In this document: positions 47,914-58,755 of the stretch, piece after piece
Numbering within the stretch: position 1 is the first letter of the stretch
Layout: each line of letters starts with the position of its first letter
NCBI GenBank assembly: GCA_002633025.1
Contig: NMRB01001115.1
Span: forward strand, 5,334 to 69,333
Direction: 5' to 3'
From: Notospermus geniculatus
Lineage: Eukaryota > Nemertea > Pilidiophora > Heteronemertea > Lineidae
Length of the DNA: 64,000 bases
Made by a program: the position numbers and the translations under genes
Notes under the pieces: model-generated
Databases searched by the model: none
Told to the model about the DNA's origin: nothing
What the model saw: only the letters and a program-made list of their open reading frames with translations

Positions 47914-48047
47914 GCATCCTCAGCGCCCTCTCTCTCCTCGAGTGTTGGAGTAATGGGGAAAACCGGCAAGGGACGACCGAACAGGTGGACGTCCAGTGCA
48001 CAAAAGACCCTGATTACACTACTCGTCGTGTGAGGGCGCTGAGGATG
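47914..48047. mobile_element. Inverted-repeat element, CATCCTCAGCGCCCTC ends
   Basis: GCATCCTCAGCGCCCTC faces GAGGGCGCTGAGGATG; the arms continue weakly through GAGTGTTGGAGTAAT / GATTACACTACTC. Confidence 0.75.
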
Positions 48048-48603
48048 ACACCGAAACCAGGTCCTATACAATGGACGCCTTTTGATCAGGACAGGGATGT
48101 TAGTTTCATTTCAATAGTTTTAACCACTAGTGACACATTCTCTTGTGGTGCTACTAAAAGCAGCTGTGCAGAGATTGAGTTAAGCCACTGTTTTATGTGT
48201 GTGTGGTTTAAAACAAAATCCACAACGATCCCAATGTTTTATCGCCCCTTGAGACATTACAATAGACGCAAGAAATATGGTAGTGTACATAGATTTATTG
48301 CTTTTTTACCAGTGAAAACATCAGTCAGTATAATTTATGGTATCACCGACACCGCTGACATGTTACACCGGCAGTTATTGTTCTGCACATGAAATATGAC
48401 CACTAAATCTAAGAATTAGAGTAGTGCATTATCCGAGAACATAAAAAGGACGAGATGAATTTGTGTTCCTATGATGTTGACATGTAGACGTCCCTCTTGC
48501 GATATATATTTCATTGCAAAATACATTACCTTCACAGCGATCGACCGACGGATGAAATCTAGAAGTAGTCTGAAGAAGTCGTCACGTATTGATACACCCT
48601 GCA
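48048..48603. other. No recognisable gene
   Basis: The 135-codon frame 47985-48392 starts in the preceding element and has no known domain. Confidence 0.5.
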
Positions 48604-48713
48604 TGGACCCATATTCATAAAACGACTTAAGTCTAAGTGTGACACTTATCCTTTGTTCAACACAAAAGATAAGTATCACACTTTGACTTAAGTATGTTTA
48701 TGAATATGGACCC
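48604..48713. mobile_element. CCATATTCATAAA hairpin MITE
   Basis: Ends GGACCCATATTCATAAAACG and GGGTCCATATTCATAAACAT (minus strand). The interior arms hold ACTTAAGTCTAAGTGTGA. Related at its ends to 41247-41361. Confidence 0.9.
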
Positions 48714-49115
48714 TAACTTCAGTTGCAGGCATTTGGACCAAGTTTTAAAACCTTCTGCATGGTCCAGTTGCACAAGGGATAAAGCGTTCAGCAGCTACTA
48801 AAATAAGTCGTAGATACCACAGCAAGATAAAATGGCCAGCTCGCGGTCAGGAGGACTGGCCAGGCAATTACGGGTTTAGGGGCCATTAATGACATGATCA
48901 ACAGTGATAGGCGACGTTTTTTATCCACGGGGAAATTGTTCCAATAATTTGCTTATCTCATAAAAAGGGACCTCGGCGAGGGAGCATGCTGGCAGTAGCT
49001 TGGAGCCTCAGCTTTGGTATGCTGGGGTTTGGTGGTCAGAAGGCAAATTGAAAAGTGGACAAGCCGCTAATTCTGAGGGAGGGAATATTGAGATTTCGTG
49101 GGCCCTGCCTGTGTG

Positions 49116-49300
49116 AAGGCCCGTTTCCACTATAGCGGATTCCGCCGCGTCTTGCGGCGAGCGGAGCGGTTTTCACAGGCATTGGGATAATCAATAGGCC
49201 ATTGTATTGTTACACCATCGAAGGATTATACAAAGCCCTGTGAAAACCGCACCGCTCGCCGGAATACGCCGCGGAGTCCGCTATAGTGGAAACGGGCCTT
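49116..49300. mobile_element. MITE, AAGGCCCGTTTCCACTATAG ends
   Basis: Inverted arms of about 60 bp share GCGGANTCCGCCGCG and GCGAGCGG...GCGGTTTTCACAGG. The loop is about 65 bp. Confidence 0.9.
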
Positions 49301-49475
49301 TAATTCCCTTGAGCGAAGAGAAAAAACAAGTTTCAGAGAACTCAGCGTTGGACAACAACTTTTGGCCTTTATTTTACTTTCACTACCAGAGTTTTTGCAT
49401 CAAAGCGTTGCCTTTCGTACCTGTCCTCAGTGTGTGCGAATACAACTGTCGGTTACGGCGTGAAAAGCTGCCCCC

Positions 49476-49537
49476 ACAGTCCCGGGTATTGTCCTTATGG
49501 ATTAAGCCTTGTGAAGGATTATGTCGCTAATCCTGAC
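49476..49537 (+). repeat. Dispersed repeat (GTGAAGGATTATGTCGCT family)
   Basis: TATTGTCCTTATGGATTAAG then GTGAAGGATTATGTCGCTAA. Relatives lie at 40556, 42112 (minus) and 54024 (plus). Confidence 0.7.
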
Positions 49538-50021
49538 AATATTTTAACCGTTGACAATGCAATGTCTTTGTATGACTTCCACTCTAGATTTTCGCCTCTG
49601 GTACATCTGAAAGGCTGAATCGTTTTGATTCAAGGCAGTTTTGGTAAATTTCACTAAACGTTTCTCCTCACCACACAAGCAATGAGTTTTGTCAAAAAAA
49701 AGATTTTGATAGATAACTTTGACAATATTTTTTTGGCCAAAGTATATGATCATCAATGATAGTGCCTTCCAATTTCCGTGACAAAATGGCATCAATCAAA
49801 AGCAACATTGACGGTTTGAAATGGCAGATGATCACTATAATCAGGCACAGTTCACCCGGTCTGAGAAGGGGCATTTAGAGTGTCATCATAGAAATCATTC
49901 ATTCAATGAACAATGCCAGTATGAAAGGAACAACTTATGAAACTTTGTCAAAATCTTTGGCAACATTTTTTACGAAGTCATTGATGGTGTGGATGGCCTT
50001 CAGCAGATTTCCATCTGTGCA

Positions 50022-50492
50022 TCACGTGACAGGTCATCCTCCCACAGCAGGGGTTTTTACCTCGCTCCTCTTCATCCACTCACACAAACCCCTGCTGAAA
50101 TAGAACATCCAGTGAATCTGGTGTGGTTGTTCCATACTCCAGTTGCACTCCCTGTATTGCCAGGATAACTTGGAGAATTACGAATTTCGTGGTTTCACCC
50201 CGTTTGACCTTTAAGTTTTGTGCTTTACAAATCACTTACATCTTTCCAAGATTGATTGAATTCTATTACAAAGGTTCTTCCCATGTATAGGAAAGATTCT
50301 TATTATTTTTGATTGTTAGCCTATTATGAGTCATAATATTTAGTATTCACACCCTAAAAATGCTGCGTTCTGATTGGGCAATGGTTTTCTGACCGTCTCA
50401 TGCTTGCCTGGGAGGCCCAATTTCAGCAGGGCTTTGTGTGGAGTGTATGAAGTGGAACGAGACCAAAGCCCTGCTGTGGGAGGATGATGACA
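50022..50492. repeat. Split inverted repeat, 80-bp arms
   Basis: CATCCTCCCACAGCAGGGGT ... CCCCTGCTGAAAT at 50022-50103 faces its near complement at 50411-50492, with about 307 bp between. Likely a foldback element or two inverted copies of one short element. Confidence 0.75.
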
Positions 50493-52187
50493 GGTATATT
50501 ATACTTCATTTCATTACTCTTGGTCGTCCATCCACAAACCCTGAGCGTACTTCCTCGAGAATAGCACCATCATGAAGACACGACAGCCAATTAAGGTTTA
50601 CTTCTCCCAACAGAACCTAAAGAACAGCTTTTTCTTCACGGCTCCATGCTCTCTTTCCGAATTCGCGAAGCATAGAAATTAATTACGCGGCCGAGAAGTG
50701 CACAACTGGTATCTCCGAGTACTGGGGACATCCATTTTTAAGTGCAACTTGGTTTCACTTGAGGTTTTGTTTGTTCAGCAGCAGGAGGAGGCGTTTTATT
50801 AACTTAACTTCTCGTCTCCCACGCGTATCATTAAGTTCTGCTGGTATCGACTGAAGTCTATTCATGTCTCGCGTGCTGGAAATTTGTAACACGATTTTTA
50901 AGGTAGTTTTTNTCTTTGTCTGTGTTCATCGGTTCGGGCAGAAGCAGTCGCTGAAAGCATCAGCAACATCTCGTCTGACCTCCGCAGGTGGAGTTTTGAT
51001 AAGTCAGATGCAGGCCGGGCCAAATGAATCGTGTATGTTCATTGGTCGAGATCGTGTTACACATTATTTTGAATAAAATGTAACCTTATCTCCAGGACTT
51101 TAAAACTAAATGGTATTGTCTTCTGACAACGGAGGAGGAGGACCTTGGGAACAAGGTTGTCCGGAAATGACGAAAAGGCAGCTTCTAATGTACCTCGACG
51201 TATTCTGCGCAGCGCCATCTAACACTAAGCAGATTATGAGAGAGTGGTCGGTCTGCGGCAACTTGCTGGTGAAAAAAAAACAAAAGAACATCGGATTTAT
51301 CCTCATCCGTGGGGTTCTCTTCATCCGTAACCACTAAACAACGCCGGTAGAATTATCATCAGCCATGTATACATCCCCTGGGAACCCATGAATACGAAAT
51401 CACTTCATTCCGTGATAAATGATGGCACACGTTGTTTTTATAATGAACGTTAGAACAATATATTGTATAGCAAGTACAGTACTTCAGAACTCATTGTCTG
51501 ACCACATGAATCTTAAAAAGACCAACCAACATATTCAGTTGGTTGAAGATAGTCTAGAGTGTTGTTAGAAGCTTGACGGATATCAATTTCGGTCCCGTCT
51601 AGTGTACTTCTTTTTTCCACGATTGGCGAATCTGGGTATGTCGGCAGCCGAAAGTAACCATTAGTTACCGGCTGTACATTGGCTAGGAATCTTGTAAAAA
51701 CTCCAGTATATAATCATAAAAATGTGCATTGACATGTATACAGATGTGGGCAGACATTACATACACTTGGGATTAAAGTACGTCTAAAATGTCTATAGTT
51801 CCAACTGTTCCAAGTAAACATTATTTGCAGGGATACATAGGGAATACATGTATTTTATTATATTTTCGTAAGAGATGTTTTTAGGATGATTACTCAGAGA
51901 CCAATTTATCTTAGATTTCATTTTTTTAAATCTCATAACTTCCGCTCTGTGTAGTAAACCTTGGCTGCGATTACATAGAGCTATACGCCGGGTTAACAAT
52001 GGCTTCACGGTCGCGAACCCTCCGTAAAGCTTTTGTTTTAACCGGGGTGTCCGCGTACCGTACCTACATGTACGTCTGTAGGCAGCCTTGGCCTACCGCA
52101 TGCACAACGATTATCTTCAGTGTTGTTGCCGACCCCCACAGCCGACGAGGTGTCGTGGCCAGGCGATGAAATCACCTGTCGTGTGTA

Positions 52188-52563
52188 GCGAGGTTTCGCA
52201 AATCTGACGAAACACGAAGTACGAAATACGAAATTCAACTTCATCCAGGACCTATTTCTGGAGATGGTTGGTACCACAAATGTTCCTGCTGCCAGTGCGT
52301 CTTTTAGCATATCATGTAAGACTGAGAGAGTTATGGTGCATCTTGAGTTTTTAAATCTCCACTTCGTAGATACGAAGTGGAAACGAAAGATAAATTTCAA
52401 AGTTTAATTCACATCGTAACTCTATGGCCTAACGTCATACGCTAAAAGACGCTCTTGCAGCAGGCGATACCAATGGTACCAACCATCTCCTCAAATACAT
52501 TACGTCATGGAAATGAAGTACAATTTCGTACTTCGTGTTTCGTCAGATGAGCGAAACCTCACT
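52188..52563. mobile_element. GGGAGGTTTCGC-family MITE, second member
   Basis: The ends GCGAGGTTTCGCAAATCTGA and GTGAGGTTTCGCTCATCTGA (minus strand), the arms with GAAACACGAAGTACGAAATA and the central CCACTTCGT hairpin match 33945-34332. TA precedes the left end. Confidence 0.9.
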
Positions 52564-53886
52564 TTGCCAGCAACAGTTTCCGAATACCAAACATGTTGGT
52601 GAAGACAGTGCCAGTTGTTGGCTCGTGTGCATGTCTTCTTTTCTAAAATTACTTGTACATTACATCGACTCGTCGCAACCTATACTGCCGCTATCAAGGT
52701 TTCTCGCTCACCAGGTCTACATTAAGTTATACAAGTCACTTTATATGAAATCATCATCACTTCTACTTGACACGTCAACTGATCTCCAAGCCATCCTCGT
52801 TTAATTAGTTTGCTCAGACTGAAGATATTCCAGCCATCTCGGGTTCACTTCATGTATAATTGCTATATGGATGTGTGGAAACTCTCTGGTGTATTTGTAA
52901 GGTTTCACATTCGTGGCTGTCTCTCCTCTTCCTCGTTTCCCATCAGCACAGTCGACTCTTGAACATTGCCACTTGATGCTCCTCGACTTCCAAGTCTTTC
53001 TCTGGGGCTGCCGTGGTCGTCCACCGATGACCTTGGGTCGCAGAAGCAAACACTGCTATTTCTTTGCATCGCGGAGAAATATTCGGCAACGCGACTCGTC
53101 TGTCTAGCTATCACAAATCTGAACCAGATTTTACTAATATGAATTTGTGTGAGAGTCGCGTTTTATGAATTACACGTCCGCGGTACACCGACAGCAATTT
53201 AGAACACGGAACGGGACATTCGGGATTTGTCCGTCGCCTTGGTATCCAACCAACGCAGATTTGAGGACGTGACAACATGACAACGTGCCCACACATCCCA
53301 AAATGAGAGCATTTTTAGCCACCTTCTCTTCAAACCAGATTCCTTGCCAATAGTACAAGTGCTCGTTCAGAAGCTGTGTCCTATAGTTAAAAATAGTTTG
53401 TCAACATTTCGAGCTCTGGAGCAATGGTGCCATTGGTGATTCTTTAAACTCACCATGGTCATTGGAAACCACTACTGAACAAAGGATGGATAAAGAACAA
53501 AGGGTATTTTAGTATTCATTGCTTTCAATGAAGTCGGCGATAACGACAGATGTGGTGCTCGAGAGACATTTTGTAATAACGACATAAAGAAGATTTCATG
53601 ATGATAAAATGCTGTCGTAAAGATTCATTTGTGGCCGAGGTTGGTGTTGCCAGTGGACCGTAGTGGACCGTTGTTACAGACACAGCAGTTACACCAACAG
53701 AGGTCTGGCATTGCCGGTGTAATATAATCAGATGCACCCCGTCTCTGATGCATCCCTTCAGTTGTATGGGAGGCATATGGTCACGGCAGGGTCTGTCAGT
53801 AGATGCGTATCCCATTGTAACTGTCGCTTATCCCGTGAAAGTCTATTGTTGGAGGATTCTGTTACGGGGTGCATCTGTTTATAATA
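52564..53886. other. No convincing gene
   Basis: A minus-strand frame, 52801-53049, would encode 82 residues with a basic start and a C-terminal HIHIAIIHEVNPRWLEYL stretch. It could be a terminal exon but I recognise no family. Another minus frame overlaps it in a different phase. Confidence 0.45.
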
Positions 53887-54012
53887 GGGAGTTTTCGCAA
53901 AGCCCCCGAAACGCCAACGCGAACGCCAAACCCATTGTTCGATGTCACGAAGAGTGCACCGAACAAAAGGATAGACTTTAGCGTTGGCGTTTCGGGGGCT
54001 TTGCGAAAACTC
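53887..54012. mobile_element. TA-flanked MITE, GGGAGTTTTCGC ends
   Basis: Perfect arms of about 38 bp begin GGGAGTTTTCGCAAAGCCCC and continue CCGAAACGCCAACGC. TA flanks both sides (53885-53886, 54013-54014). A truncated relative lies at 23866-23952. The frames 53748-54111 on either strand are read-throughs of it. Confidence 0.95.
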
Positions 54013-54023
54013 TATACTAAACC

Positions 54024-54150
54024 GGGTGAACGCGGACAAAGTCCCCTGGAATCAAAGTCGGGATCCTATTGTCCTAGTGGATTAAGAGTTTGTGAAGGAT
54101 TATATCACTAATCCCATGGAGGTCTTATTTTATACCTCCATGCTAACCCC
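54024..54150 (+). repeat. Dispersed repeat (GTGAAGGATTATGTCGCT family)
   Basis: Starts GGGTGAACGCGGACAAAGTC, passes GTCCTAGTGGATTAAGAG and ends with CATGGAGGT...ACCTCCATG. The fullest member of the family in this window. Confidence 0.75.
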
Positions 54151-54721
54151 CACCGAATCATTGACAATGCACGGGCTTTGTATTGGGCACTTCCATTCCT
54201 GGGAATTTATCCGCTGCATGGTACACCTTCTGTGGTTATGCTCGGCATTGCTGACACCAGCAGCACGCTCTTCTTTGATTCCAAGTCCTGACACTGATGC
54301 GGTAGATGGAGGTGGTAGATCCCAGTGGCAAAGCCAGGTCTCTGTGTCCTTACTCCCATCAGCGATTTCAGTGTATTTTGAACAAGCAACTCTGCTCTGC
54401 CATGTTGATAAACGTTTCCATTTCCGTGACACCAAACATTGGCTGCACCGAGAAGTTCTCCAAATTATTTGTTTTCTATTACCACTGATTATGACGTCAT
54501 CCTTGTGTGTATTTGCTACGTCGGCAAAGTCAACACAGAAGTCGTTTGTTTCTGACATGGATATGTTTTAGGAGCAGGTGACATGATATCTTCCCGGGCC
54601 GTCAGTGGTCGTGGCTGTGTTGTCATGTTTGGCATTGTTGCCTGAGTGATCGACGAACTCCAGGGAATCAGAACGTGTCACTTGTATCTGCACAAAACCT
54701 GTGTGTATGCCGTACCGGTCA
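54151..54721. other. Region open on both strands, gene uncertain
   Basis: A plus frame (54092-54571, 159 codons) and a minus frame (54130-54558, 142 codons) both stay open. The minus product is hydrophilic, with several Cys and Trp, but has no domain I know and a weak start context (T at -3). I do not call either as a gene. Confidence 0.4.
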
Positions 54722-54970
54722 GGGCCGGATCCAGGGTTGACAGAAGGGGGGCGTAGCTCGACGGAGGTGGGGGACAACGAAAGTGCGAAGCCCAAATGGG
54801 GGTCTGGGAAAAAATTTACAATTTAAGTGCTTTTAGATGCATTTTCCTAGCATCTGAGAGCAAAATACTCGAATTTTTATGTGATTGAAAGCTTTCTTGC
54901 TAAAAAAATCATTGCTCTGCCAAAAATAGGGGGGGGGGCGTACGCCCCCACGCCCCCCTGGATCCGACCC
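54722..54970. mobile_element. Element with GGGCCGGATCCAGGG ends
   Basis: The ends GGGCCGGATCCAGGG and GGGTCGGATCCAGGGGG (minus strand) are inverted. GGGGGGG-rich segments sit just inside each end, with an AT-rich centre. About 250 bp. Confidence 0.75.
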
Positions 54971-55561
54971 TGCCGGTGGCTGCATTTGGTAGACAACGAA
55001 GGCAACAGCGGGCGTGGACATGTCACACACACACAGATTCATGTCTGCGAGATTGGAAGTCGTGTCTGTGATCGAGCTGTGTCGCGGATATAAAACCCAC
55101 AGAGATGAGGAAGCAAACTCAGGACGACAGACATGTCCTGCAGAGACGATTTCATTGCGATTCCGTATGCTCTCATTTAGAGTAATTCTAGTCTTGTGTA
55201 ATTACCCACAGAAATTCTCTGCAACAAGTCTTTATTTGCTGGCCTGGTGTTTAAACAAGGGACTCTCTAGGATTTGCACGAGGACAGCTTTTTTCATCTC
55301 ATTAGATATTCCAGTAAAAATGCCAGCGCCCAGACACAATCGATGTCAAAAAATCTGGCTATTAGGCCTAATTGATTCATTTTCCTTCCGCAGTTAACAA
55401 ACATTTCAATTAAACAATGCCATTGTCTGAACGCATTAATGCACAGGTGTTGTTGTTCAAAGTCTCACATGTATTTTGTCCAAGCGATTATTGAATTACA
55501 GGATGCAATATCGGAAGAGCTTGGCTGAAAGAGAGAACGCTTAGATACATGTGATGTTAAA
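54971..55561. other. No recognisable gene
   Basis: The frame 55014-55397 (127 codons) has no known domain. No repeats noticed. Confidence 0.5.
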
Positions 55562-55597
55562 GCCAGCAGCACACGAGGCAACTTTTCTTGCTCTTCA

Positions 55598-55800
55598 AGG
55601 CCTCCATACACTGAATGACAAACGTCGAAATTGGTCACTACAATTGTCCGTTCCAAAATACTTTTTGTGGAAATGTTCCATAAATGTTAAAATCTTCTGA
55701 CACTTTTGTGGAGTATTTCAACATGTCGCCACATCAAGTGTTGTCGAACGGACCATAGCAGCGACTAATTTCGACTTTTGTCATTCAGTCTATGGATGCC
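55598..55800. mobile_element. Nested hairpin, ACTGAATGACAAA arms
   Basis: AGGCCTCCATACACTGAATG ... GTCGAAATT faces AGGCATCCATAGACTGAATG (minus strand). Arms of about 55 bp with a 90-bp loop. Confidence 0.8.
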
Positions 55801-55983
55801 TTTATGGAAAGCAGGTAAAGTTGCCCCGTGGCATGTGCGGATTTCAAGCGTTCATTCCTTCTTGCAAGCAACTTTGCTCCGATTAAACATGTTTTGTTTT
55901 TATTGCTCATTGCATGTGGTGAGGAAGACGCCGTTGCTTTTCACCGCACAGGGGCAATAACTCCTGCTGGTTGCTTTCCACCA

Positions 55984-56095
55984 GGGGCCTGTTTTATAAA
56001 GTGACTTTAAGCTAATGGTATACCTTCAAATAAATGGAAAATGCATTTGAAGTTAATGGCACCATTAGCCTAAAGTCACTTTATGAAACAGCCCC
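55984..56095. mobile_element. Nested MITE, GGGGCCTGTTTTATAAAGTG ends
   Basis: The right end reads GGGGCTGTTTCATAAAGTGA on the minus strand. Arms of about 45 bp; 112 bp in all. Confidence 0.9.
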
Positions 56096-56165
56096 AGATT
56101 GCTAGCAAGCAAGAAACGAAACCTCGTGTGCTGCGAGAATCATAAGGCACAGAGCGTCAAGTTAA

Positions 56166-56370
56166 CCCTTTCACTGCGAAGATACATTCTGTCAAAGGCG
56201 AAAATGGGTGAGAAAAGACTAACCGTCGCTAAACCCTATCAAATAGGTATTCATCGGAAAGCTGTCATCGAGTACTTTCCAATGAATACCTATATGATAG
56301 GGTTTCCGTAATCTATCAGAATCATTCATTAAAATGTTTTTTCATGAAATTACCGCTGGCAGTGAAAGGG
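56166..56370. mobile_element. MITE with CCCTTTCACTGC ends, TTAA flank
   Basis: CCCTTTCACTGC at the left is preceded by TTAA (56162-56165); the right end reads CCCTTTCACTGCCAGC on the minus strand and is followed by TCTAA. The inner arms hold AAACCCTATCAAATAGGTAT. A TTAA target with a CCC terminus suggests piggyBac-type mobilisation; the right flank is imperfect. Confidence 0.75.
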
Positions 56371-56775
56371 TCTAATACGTAAAAAAAGAACATGAACAAT
56401 CATAACTTTTTAGAAAATGTAAATGTTCATATGGCGACATAAATGCTGCGTATCGCTGTTCGAGTGCCTAGTCATACCGTTATTAAATTCGTCTACAGAA
56501 GCATCCGTCGCGAGATGAGGACTGCTTAGAATGATGCTAAGATGTTCCCGTGAGTTTGTCATGAGCAGCTGAGTGGTGACTAGAAACGGTAGTGTTGGAG
56601 GCGCTTGCATTCTTCCTCGAAACTTTTCTTTCGTTTGTTCTGCACTGTGTACTGGGATTGTCGCATTTTCTCCTGGTGTCATCAAGCTATGACGTTGGTT
56701 TTCCTTTGACAAAACCCCAAAACAATATGCTTTGAACGTATTTAAGTGTAGCCTTTCATGAGGCGATGAATCGCC

Positions 56776-56856
56776 TAAAGCCAACTGCCGCACACTGGAG
56801 CTAATCTGCTGAGCAAAAAGTCATTCGAGACCGTTTGCAGTGTGCGGCAGGCTTTA
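56776..56856. mobile_element. 81-bp hairpin, TAAAGCC / TGCCGCACACTG arms
   Basis: TAAAGCC and TGCCGCACACTG on the left face CAGTGTGCGGCA and GGCTTTA on the right. The minus frame 56410-56793 (127 codons) begins in it and has no known domain. Confidence 0.75.
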
Positions 56857-58017
56857 CGGAATACATGTAACATCCTTCCTAAAGGATGTTTACTTGGCGA
56901 TATTGGGGTATTTTCTCGATTTTGCCACGGACGTTGAAGGACTGGTCGTAAAAAAAAACTTGAAAGCTTTTGAAAACTTGTAAAGTTGGTTAAAGGTAAA
57001 CCTATTAAACACGAATATGGCTACTTATCCTTTGGCATATACCTGCCGTGCGGGTATCGAACCATTCCGATCCTCCAAACAGATGGTATCATGGTAGATC
57101 GATCACTGAAGGAGGCCAGACATACGAGATACCTTTTCCCAATGGGGCTACGTAGAATTTATTGGCAACTTGAATTGGTATCATACACATCACTTTTACC
57201 ACTTTGTGCCTTTAATTAAACCAATGTAGACATTCCTGCCTCTTTACTTGAGCCAATAAAGAGACAGTTTAAACATGTGATAAAGCAAAGAAAATATAGC
57301 AAACCAATATCGAAACGATTCAGTACCGAAGGAATCTCTCGACCATCTCGAATCCAGTAGTACCGCTTGAATAAAATCATCCCGAGTCGACGAGTTGCTA
57401 TTGCCGTAATTTGATGGTCAAGTGCGGTGTGCTATTCCTTCAGTGTTTACATGGGAACGGCTATATTACCTTACGATCTATAATGTAATATTGCAATTTT
57501 TTCGCACCTTTTCATCAATTTGGAAATGTTCTAAGAGCACTTTTTAGCGCAATCTAGTTGTGTTGACAGAATCATGAAATTACTCGAATGCTGTTGTCTC
57601 CATGGTCAATAGCTCCTGGAGGATCGCCGAGTTTTGGAAGTACACGAATGTGTCCAATACAGCGTAAGGTACAATTTTGCCTCCCCACACGACGGAATGA
57701 AGCAATTTCATCGTCCGTAGGCTATGCAATACGTTAACGGAATACCGCAGGCGCTACCGACTTCAGAATTCAATTCTACCGGTGGGATCCGGACCCAACT
57801 TCGACTATGGTGAACGGACCAATGGGGCAGTCAGCCGCGCTTATTGCCAAAAGATGGCAGCAAAGTTTCAGCGGACCAATACAAAAGAAAATTCTCTTGA
57901 TTGGTGCTCAGTCAAGCATGAGTAGGTTTGCTACGCATTCAATTGGTCCATAGTAACACCTATTGGTCAACAGACTGACAGCACCTTCTGTTAGTAGGAC
58001 TAACACAACTAACACAC
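56857..58017. other. No recognisable gene; CCAAT cluster
   Basis: Mostly unique. Five CCAAT/ATTGG pentamers occur between 57819 and 57966 (57819+, 57876+, 57900-, 57942-, 57962-). Short frames only. Confidence 0.5.
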
Positions 58018-58329
58018 GCCCGTATTTTAGAATGCTCCTCAACGTAAAAGGAGTTCCTCAAGGCTATTGTTCTCAACAGAAGAACAATAGCCTATTAGAA
58101 TGTTCCTCAATGTAAAGGAGTTCATCAAGGTTATTGTTCTCAACAGAAGAACAATAGCCTATTAGAATGTTCCTCAATGTAAAGGAGTTCATCAAGGTTA
58201 TTGTTCTCAACAGGAGAACAATAGCCTATTAGCATGCTCCTCAATGTAAAGGAGTTCATCAAGGCTATTGTTCTCAACAGGAGAACAATAGCCTTGAGGA
58301 ACTCCTTTACGTTGAGGAATATTCGGGCC
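58018..58329. mobile_element. GGCCCGTA-family MITE with a 67-bp internal amplification
   Basis: GCCCGTATTTTAGAATGCTC at the left, GGCCCGAATATTCCTCAACG (minus strand) at the right. ATTGTTCTCAACAG recurs at 58066, 58133, 58200 and 58267, an exact 67-bp period over four copies. Each period contains a hairpin (ATTGTTCT ... AGAACAAT). The 116-bp relative at 25844-25959 has one. Confidence 0.95.
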
Positions 58330-58755
58330 TGTATCTTTCCTGTGCAAAGCAGTGTAGGCTTACGTCAGCCTACATCGGTTGGTTTGTGACTTTCCGTATG
58401 TTTCTACAAAAATTATAAAAGTGCCAAGGATAGCATCTGGCAGAAACGTCTGCGATTGATTACCCGAGTGTCGTAAACGGCTTAATGGTGAGAAGGATGT
58501 TCATGTACTAACCGTTTAACGCCGTCAATTGTTCATAGAGGCATTGCGGCGTGATGCTGAGATGAGAAATCGACCAGCGATTAGCAACCAATCCTTTTTA
58601 TGTTGCTGTTGAGTATTCTGTACTTCTTTGCTGTAGAACAATGGAACATATTGAAGTTTGGTAAAAAAAAGAAAGGATTATCTTTTGAAGTCTTGTTTTT
58701 CGTCCGTCTGCCCTGCACTCGACTTGCCAGTCTCAGTCTCAGTCTCGACTCGAAT
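58330..58755. other. Sequence downstream of the GPCR gene
   Basis: On the minus strand this follows the GPCR stop codon and would hold its 3' untranslated region. I did not find a clear AATAAA. The plus frame 58600-58824 runs into the GPCR on the opposite strand and is a shadow. Confidence 0.5.

Larger units (their letters stand above)
49301..52187. other. No recognisable gene
   Basis: Holds a dispersed repeat (49476-49537), a split inverted repeat (50022-50103 / 50411-50492), a single N (50912) and an isolated ACCTTGGGAACAAGGTTG near 51140. Frames are 60-107 codons without known domains. Confidence 0.5.
55562..56136. mobile_element. Composite element holding two nested hairpins
   Basis: The outer ends CAGCAGCACACGAGGCAACT and CGCAGCACACGAGGTTTCGT (minus strand) are inverted and followed by TTTCTTGCT. 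Two other hairpins lie inside. The outer termini resemble the short hairpin at 6557-6643. Confidence 0.7.

Noticed and set aside
53748-54111. Overlapping frames on both strands
   Set aside because: They run through the TA-flanked MITE palindrome at 53887-54012.
56410-56793. 127-codon minus frame as a GPCR C-terminal tail
   Set aside because: No membrane segments or class A motifs upstream; it begins within a small hairpin element.
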